Assembly: GCA_047974565.1 (NCBI GenBank)
Contig: JBKECN010000073.1
Location: 60,964-124,963 of the forward strand
Origin: JBDIAG01 sp047974565
GTDB taxonomy: Bacteria; Actinomycetota; Actinomycetes; Actinomycetales; CAWJMD01
Length of the DNA stretch: 64,000 nt
Direction: 5' to 3'
The position numbers were made by a program, and so were the translations under genes. The notes under the pieces were generated by a model. It saw only the letters and a program-made list of their open reading frames with translations. It was not told the origin of the DNA and made no database searches. This document shows positions 59,753 through 64,000 of this stretch, piece by piece (the stretch's first letter is position 1; each line of letters starts with the position of its first letter).

Positions 59753-60751
59753 TCACAGCCATTTCCACTTCTTGAACTGGTGATAGAGCAGGATCGAGGT
59801 GGCGATCATGAACCCGGTGATAACGAAGTAGCCCCAGTACACCTGCGTGCCGCCGACGTTCACACTCGACTCCAGGCCCGGGATGTAGTGGAAGTTCATC
59901 CCGTAGATGCCCGCGACCGTGGTCGGCACGGCGAGAATCCCCACCCAGGCGGAGATCCGGCGCATGTCGGCGTTCTGCTGCACGCCCACGTGTGCCAGGT
60001 GGGCGTGCAGCACGTCGGTGAGCAGTCGGTCGTAGGAGTCCACGTGGTCGCAAACCCGGCTGAGGTTGTCCTCGATGTCGCGGAAGAAGAAGAGCATCTC
60101 GCGCGGCAGCAGGTCCACGAGCGGTTGCTGCTGCATCCGCCGGGCGGCCTCGCGCAGCGGGTCCGCCGCCCTGCGGAACTCCAGCACCTCCCGCTTGAGC
60201 TGGTAGATCGACGCCGCATCCCCGGCATTGCCGGTGAAGACGTCTTGCTCGATCTGCTCTAGGTCGTCGTGCACCGCGCGGTCGATCTCGGCATAGCTGC
60301 GCACGACGTGGTCGAGGATCGCGTAGAGCACCACCACCGGGCCGAGAGCCAGACGCTCCGGGTCCGCCTCCAGAGCGTCGCGCACCCCGAACAACTGGAT
60401 GGCGTCGCCGCGCCGCACCGTGACGACGAAGGCGTCGCCGAGGAAGACCATGAGTTCGCCGGTCTCGATGTCGGAGGTCTCGTCGATGTACCGCAGCGTC
60501 TTGACCACGGCGAGGATCGTCCCGTCGTAGCGTTCGACCTTGGCGCGCTGCTGGCCGATCACCGCGTCCTCCACAGCCAGCGGATGCAGCCCCAACTCCC
60601 GGTCCACGGTCGCGAACTCGGCTTCGGTGGGATCTTTGAGCCCGATCCACATGAAGCCGTCGCGCTCGCGCCGCAGGCCGGCCAAGTCGGTGGCGAAGTC
60701 GGTGGACTCGTGACGGATCCCGTTCCGGTACACGGCTCGATGCAGGAACAT
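59753..60751 (-). CDS. corA: CorA-family magnesium/cobalt transporter
   Basis: 332 aa. A large cytoplasmic alpha/beta funnel precedes two C-terminal membrane helices. The gate signature GIYGMNF (YGMN) lies between them. The tail after the second helix is short and basic. Family length is normal. GACAAT lies 6 nt before ATG 60751, so the message may be leaderless. It stands 27 nt from the potassium channel gene on the same strand and may be cotranscribed with it. Confidence 0.93.
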   Translation of the reverse strand: MFLHRAVYRNGIRHESTDFATDLAGLRRERDGFMWIGLKDPTEAEFATVDRELGLHPLAVEDAVIGQQRAKVERYDGTILAVVKTLRYIDETSDIETGELMVFLGDAFVVTVRRGDAIQLFGVRDALEADPERLALGPVVVLYAILDHVVRSYAEIDRAVHDDLEQIEQDVFTGNAGDAASIYQLKREVLEFRRAADPLREAARRMQQQPLVDLLPREMLFFFRDIEDNLSRVCDHVDSYDRLLTDVLHAHLAHVGVQQNADMRRISAWVGILAVPTTVAGIYGMNFHYIPGLESSVNVGGTQVYWGYFVITGFMIATSILLYHQFKKWKWL

Positions 60752-60757
60752 CGAGCC

Positions 60758-60763
60758 ATTGTC
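60758..60763 (-). promoter_or_regulatory. Possible -10 box of corA
   Basis: On the minus strand GACAAT, 6 nt, then ATG. It matches TATAAT at four of six positions and shares the spacing of the other leaderless-type starts. Confidence 0.35.
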
Positions 60764-60980
60764 AGACCCCGCAAGCCATCAGGCGATGGCAACGTTGTCC
60801 GGCTCTCACCGTCCGGGAAACACCGGCGTCGGCGCCTCAGCCGACCAAACACCTCAACCCGTCGCCGGGAGACCTCCGCCGCCGCAGCGAACCTGCCCTG
60901 GAGTGCACCTGACAGCCCCGAAATGCCCGGTTTCGGGCGCGCCGCAGCGGCTACCGCCTGGCATGTCGATCACCGCCCCT

Positions 60981-61066
60981 GCAGACGGACATGCATACCG
61001 CGGGGCCGGCTCGGAACGCTCGTGCTCGGCGTCGCCTCGACGATCACGGTATGCATGTCCGTCTGC
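60981..61066. repeat. Perfect 20-bp inverted repeat in the corA-spoIID gap
   Basis: Arms 60981-61000 and 61047-61066 are exact reverse complements, each containing ATGCAT, separated by 46 bp. The 362-bp gap 60752-61113 holds nothing else. It lies past the 3' end of the minus-strand SpoIID gene, so it may terminate it. Its length and perfection also fit a small mobile element or a protein-binding site. Confidence 0.7.
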
Positions 61067-61113
61067 GGATCCCGACGCGATAGCCCGCGTGACATCCCGA
61101 CCACGTTGGCGGG

Positions 61114-63216
61114 TCAGCTGGTCCAGCCGGTGGTCGTCCACACCGCCACGCCGGAATCCAGCGCGCGCACCACCCGGGTCACGCTCAATCGGCCGGCGCC
61201 CACGCTGAGGTGGGTCTCGTCGGTCTCGGTGCTGTGGTTGGACGGCCACACGGTGCCGGTGCTGAACAGGGGCTGGCCAGTAGGGGAGTACAGCACGAGG
61301 TTGCCATCGTCCTGCAGGACGGCGAAGGCTCCCGGGCGCCCGGCGGTCCGGCTCTGCCACAGCGCCGCACCGGCCCGGTACAGCACGAGGTTCCCGTCGG
61401 TCTGCATCACCAGCACGGTGCCGGCGTCGGCGCTGGCCATCCGGTCTCCCGGCGCGAGCATTGGCGGCTGAGGCGAGCGGGTGACGCCGTACATCATGCC
61501 CAGTTCGTAGGAGACGGCCTCTGCGCAGCGGGCCGCCGAGCCCCAGAGCCGGGCGCCGGTCGGGCCGAGCACGAGGAGCTCGCCATCGTCGGCAAGGTGG
61601 GCTCGCGCGCCGGGGTTGCCCCAGGTGCCGGTACTCCACAGCGCCGCACCGCCGCCTTGGTAGAAGACCAGGTTGCCGTCGGTCTGCATGCTCAAGGTGC
61701 CACCGGAGTTGGTGGCGGCCACCAGGGTCGCGTCCGGGCAGGTGCGCCCGCTCACCGCCAGCCCGGGCCTGGCCAGGCCGGCCGCGACCGGGTCGACCAC
61801 GAGGCGGTGCTGACCGTTGGCCGACTCCAAGGCTTCACCGGAGCCGATGTTCGCCCCGGCCGCCAGCGTTCCGGGCTCCGGGGTCGGAACCGGGTCCGGG
61901 CCGGGCCCGGGCGGGGCGGAGGAGTTGGCGTCCCAGAACAGCGACGACCGCATCCCAGCGCTGTCCCCGCATCCGAGCATGCTGGCGCGGATGGCCGCGT
62001 CGGTGCCCATCGCCGTGCTGGCCGGGCCGATCGTCACCGATCCGGAGGTGAACTCCACGCGCAGGCTGGTGACCCGGCCGCCGCGGCTACCGTTGCCGTC
62101 CCGGCCGGTGATGACGAGCTGGCGGAACGAGCCTCGGCCCGGGTATTTGCCGGCCAGGCAGGATCCGGTCACCGTGCGTACCCAACTGCTGGCCGGGTCC
62201 CACGCATCGGCCCGGGCCGGTAGCCAGGACGAGCCGCCGGAGACCGAGTATCCGCCATTGCTGGAGCCGAAGAAGGCCGTGATGACACCGGTGGGGCCGC
62301 TGAGCACCTTGCCCCGTACGTCGCTGGGCGATGCCGAGCGGATCTTGTCCGTCGCCGAGGAGTACTCGCCGGCGACCCCGCCGTAGACCTGACACGCGGT
62401 GGTGTCGCACAGGTCGTAACTGCGTGAGCCGGAGCGGGCCATCTCCGCAGCCGCGTAGCTGCGTGCGGCCACCGCCTGGGCCTGCACTGCGGCGGTCGCC
62501 CAGGAGGCCGGCATCTCCGAGGGCACCACCCCGAGCAGGTAGTCCTCCATCGCGACGACGTTCACCCGCTGGATCGAGCTGGTGCCGGTGGCCACCGCGC
62601 GGATGGTGCCGCGGTAGGCGTGGTCGCCGCCCTGGATCCGCGCGGTCTGGACCCCGTCGCCCGAGGAGATGTCGATCGGTCCGGTGTAGGTGCTCGTGGT
62701 GACCTGGCGCCAGGCGGTGCCGGCCCACGCCCACAGCGTGAGACGGCCGCCGGAGTTGGCCACGGCCAGGCTTGCCACCGGCTGCCCGTCGATGCTCGTC
62801 GGGGCGGCTACGGACGCGCCGCTGGCGACGTCGGTGAATCGCTGGCCCGGTTCGGCGAGTACCTGCAGGCAGGGTCCGAGGTTCGTGGCGGTGGAGGTGC
62901 AGGAGGTCGCGCCGTCCCAACGGCGCAGTTGCACCCGCACCGGGCGGGTCGGTGCGTCGGTGAGGGCGGCTCCCGGGTAGTAGGCCGCCAGGATGTCGGT
63001 GGCGCTGTTCCCCAGTTCGGCGCCCTTCTTCGCCCCGTACTGCGACATCCCCACCCCGTGCCCCCAGCCCTGCCCGGCCAGGGTGATGGCTCCGGTGCCG
63101 TCAGGAGTGATGACCTCGGAGACTGCCGCCGCTGCGGCGGGGCCAGCCGAGGGTCCGAAGGTGAGGGTGCTCGCGGCCAGAGCGAGGCCCGCCACGACGC
63201 TGAGGATGGGGCGCAT
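61114..63216 (-). CDS. Secreted SpoIID-domain protein with bulb-lectin repeats
   Basis: 700 aa. A signal peptide covers about residues 1-31. The SpoIID domain (about 35-440) has GQGWGHGVGMSQYGAKKGAELG, NVVAMEDYLLGVVPSEMPASWATAAVQAQAVAARSYA and the later FFGSSNGGYSVSGG. SpoIID in endospore formers cuts peptide-stripped glycan. Here the host is not a spore former of that type. After a Pro/Gly linker come two bulb-type mannose-binding lectin units, with QTDGNLVFY, QTDGNLVLY and QDDGNLVLY repeats (about 500-690). The fusion probably places a wall-acting enzyme on a sugar ligand. ATG 63216 has no Shine-Dalgarno but has TATCTT 7 nt upstream. Confidence 0.88.
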   Translation of the reverse strand: MRPILSVVAGLALAASTLTFGPSAGPAAAAAVSEVITPDGTGAITLAGQGWGHGVGMSQYGAKKGAELGNSATDILAAYYPGAALTDAPTRPVRVQLRRWDGATSCTSTATNLGPCLQVLAEPGQRFTDVASGASVAAPTSIDGQPVASLAVANSGGRLTLWAWAGTAWRQVTTSTYTGPIDISSGDGVQTARIQGGDHAYRGTIRAVATGTSSIQRVNVVAMEDYLLGVVPSEMPASWATAAVQAQAVAARSYAAAEMARSGSRSYDLCDTTACQVYGGVAGEYSSATDKIRSASPSDVRGKVLSGPTGVITAFFGSSNGGYSVSGGSSWLPARADAWDPASSWVRTVTGSCLAGKYPGRGSFRQLVITGRDGNGSRGGRVTSLRVEFTSGSVTIGPASTAMGTDAAIRASMLGCGDSAGMRSSLFWDANSSAPPGPGPDPVPTPEPGTLAAGANIGSGEALESANGQHRLVVDPVAAGLARPGLAVSGRTCPDATLVAATNSGGTLSMQTDGNLVFYQGGGAALWSTGTWGNPGARAHLADDGELLVLGPTGARLWGSAARCAEAVSYELGMMYGVTRSPQPPMLAPGDRMASADAGTVLVMQTDGNLVLYRAGAALWQSRTAGRPGAFAVLQDDGNLVLYSPTGQPLFSTGTVWPSNHSTETDETHLSVGAGRLSVTRVVRALDSGVAVWTTTGWTS

Positions 63217-63223
63217 GGGATTG

Positions 63224-63229
63224 AAGATA
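63224..63229 (-). promoter_or_regulatory. -10 box of a probably leaderless spoIID transcript
   Basis: On the minus strand TATCTT lies 7 nt before the ATG at 63216. There is no ribosome site. Confidence 0.45.
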
Positions 63230-63428
63230 GGGATGTGACGGCGGGGGCGCATGCTCGCAGATGTCGGTCCGATAACGATCGGCCTGTCGCGTCGACGCGA
63301 AAGTTCGCCTGGACGGGCGTATGTCGTCTCCGGGACGCGCACCTGGGGTGAGAGCACCTGCTCAGTGCAGTAACGCCCTGGTCAGTGGACGGGAGAACTC
63401 TGCAAGGGCCGGCTCAGGGCATGGGAGC

Positions 63429-64000
63429 TCAGGGCAGGGGGAGAACTCCGGAAGGGGGCAGAACTGCTTGCCCGCGCGCCCCACCCACTGCACGCGGAGG
63501 CACCGATGAACGCGGTGAGACCACTGCATGTGGTGGTGCCTCCGGGCCTGGCGGCATCTGCCCGCCGTCAGGCGTGGGCGTCGGCTGATAGGGGATGCAC
63601 GCCTGGACGATCCAATGGCGTGAGTGCGGGCCGGCGTGGAAGGTTCCTCCGGTGAGGTCGATGCGTTCTTTGAGGCCGCGCAGGCCGTAGCCCAGGGAGA
63701 GGGCGCCGCGGTCGCGCACGCGTGACATGTGGCTGTGGATGCTGATGGTGACGGTGTCTGGGTCGAGGGTGAGGGTGTAGGTGCAGGTGGTGCCGGGGGT
63801 GCTGTGCCGCAGGATGTTGGTGGTGGCTTCTTGCAGGATGCGGGTGATGGTGCGGGTGGTCATGGGGTCGAGGGCGTCCGCGGCGGGGTCGATGCGATGG
63901 CGGACTGTGAAGCCATGGGCGAGTAGGTCGTTGGCCAGGCATTCCATGGTGATGGTGGGTGGCACGACGTGCGTGCCGGGGTCGCTTTCCTCGGGCCCGC
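63429..64000 (-). CDS. Histidine kinase, C-terminal part (cut by window edge)
   Basis: The frame is open to the window edge, so the N-terminal sensor and dimerisation domains are missing. What remains is a NarL-type kinase ATPase domain with the N-box RILQEATTNILRHS and a G-box-like GYGLRGLKERIDLTGG. The usual D-x-G-x-G motif between them is replaced by IHSHMSRVRDRG, so ATP binding may be weakened. A Pro/Ala-rich tail ends the protein. GTG at 63965 is only an internal candidate start. Its response regulator would lie outside the window. Confidence 0.75.
   Translation of the reverse strand, partial: GPEESDPGTHVVPPTITMECLANDLLAHGFTVRHRIDPAADALDPMTTRTITRILQEATTNILRHSTPGTTCTYTLTLDPDTVTISIHSHMSRVRDRGALSLGYGLRGLKERIDLTGGTFHAGPHSRHWIVQACIPYQPTPTPDGGQMPPGPEAPPHAVVSPRSSVPPRAVGGARGQAVLPPSGVLPLP

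Overview
This is a high-GC window from the chromosome of an actinomycete (Actinomycetota). Four things point there: GTG starts are common, genes overlap by ATGA or GTGA, the division and cell-wall (dcw) cluster has the actinobacterial gene order, and family markers such as SepF, a Wag31-type DivIVA, DUF3040, an SAV_6107-type HEPN protein and a DUF222/HNH protein are present. MurE carries a DNPR motif, which suggests meso-diaminopimelate peptidoglycan. I cannot name the genus. No rRNA, tRNA, CRISPR array, transposase or integrase was seen.

Layout. (1) 0.2-7.6 kb: DNA damage and mutagenesis genes on + (SAV_6107-type HEPN protein, DnaE2-type polymerase, a methyltransferase, DinB polymerase IV). 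(2) 7.8-13.2 kb, minus strand: an operon read moxR, DUF58, tgpA-like transglutaminase, followed by DUF3040. (3) 13.4-13.7 kb: divergent control region with three MraZ boxes (GTGGG every 10 bp) before mraZ, and an exact inverted 16-nt copy of the same element facing moxR. (4) 13.8-18.0 kb: mraZ-rsmH-ftsL-ftsI. (5) 18.0-26.7 kb: four genes interrupting the dcw cluster (PhyH-type dioxygenase, LacI regulator, secreted NHL propeller, RND transporter). (6) 26.8-46.5 kb: murE-murF-mraY-murD-ftsW-murG-murC-ftsQ, an intrinsic terminator, then ftsZ with its own control region, a strong hairpin, pgeF, yggS, sepF, yggT, divIVA, a DksA-like protein, lspA and an rluD-type gene. (7) 46.5-64 kb: accessory genes: TetR with repeated operator-like sites and a divergent membrane protein, a very long repeat-bearing DUF222/HNH protein, quinone oxidoreductase, a tiny HTH protein, an SGNH-type hydrolase, pxpABC 5-oxoprolinase, 1-Cys peroxiredoxin, K+ channel, CorA, a secreted SpoIID-lectin fusion, and the end of a histidine kinase cut by the window edge.

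How it works together. Regions 3, 4 and 6 supply lipid II synthesis (MurC-F, MraY, MurG), septal transglycosylation and transpeptidation (FtsW, FtsI), the Z-ring and its anchor (FtsZ, SepF), the divisome linkers (FtsQ, FtsL) and polar growth (DivIVA). Most mur/fts genes overlap by 1-4 bp and are probably translationally coupled. Several proteins (FtsQ, FtsL, LspA, DksA-like, RND transporter, HNH, DnaE2) carry long low-complexity tails or inserts encoded by short tandem repeats, which looks like a trait of this genome.

A second recurring trait is a TANNNT hexamer placed 6-7 nt before a start codon that lacks a good Shine-Dalgarno sequence (lacI, RND transporter, murE, yggT, HNH gene, spoIID). 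This suggests leaderless transcripts. The most unusual small-scale structure is at the pxpB/pxpC junction. There, three 17-bp tandem copies create two six-codon mini-ORFs, chained to both flanking genes by ATGA overlaps.
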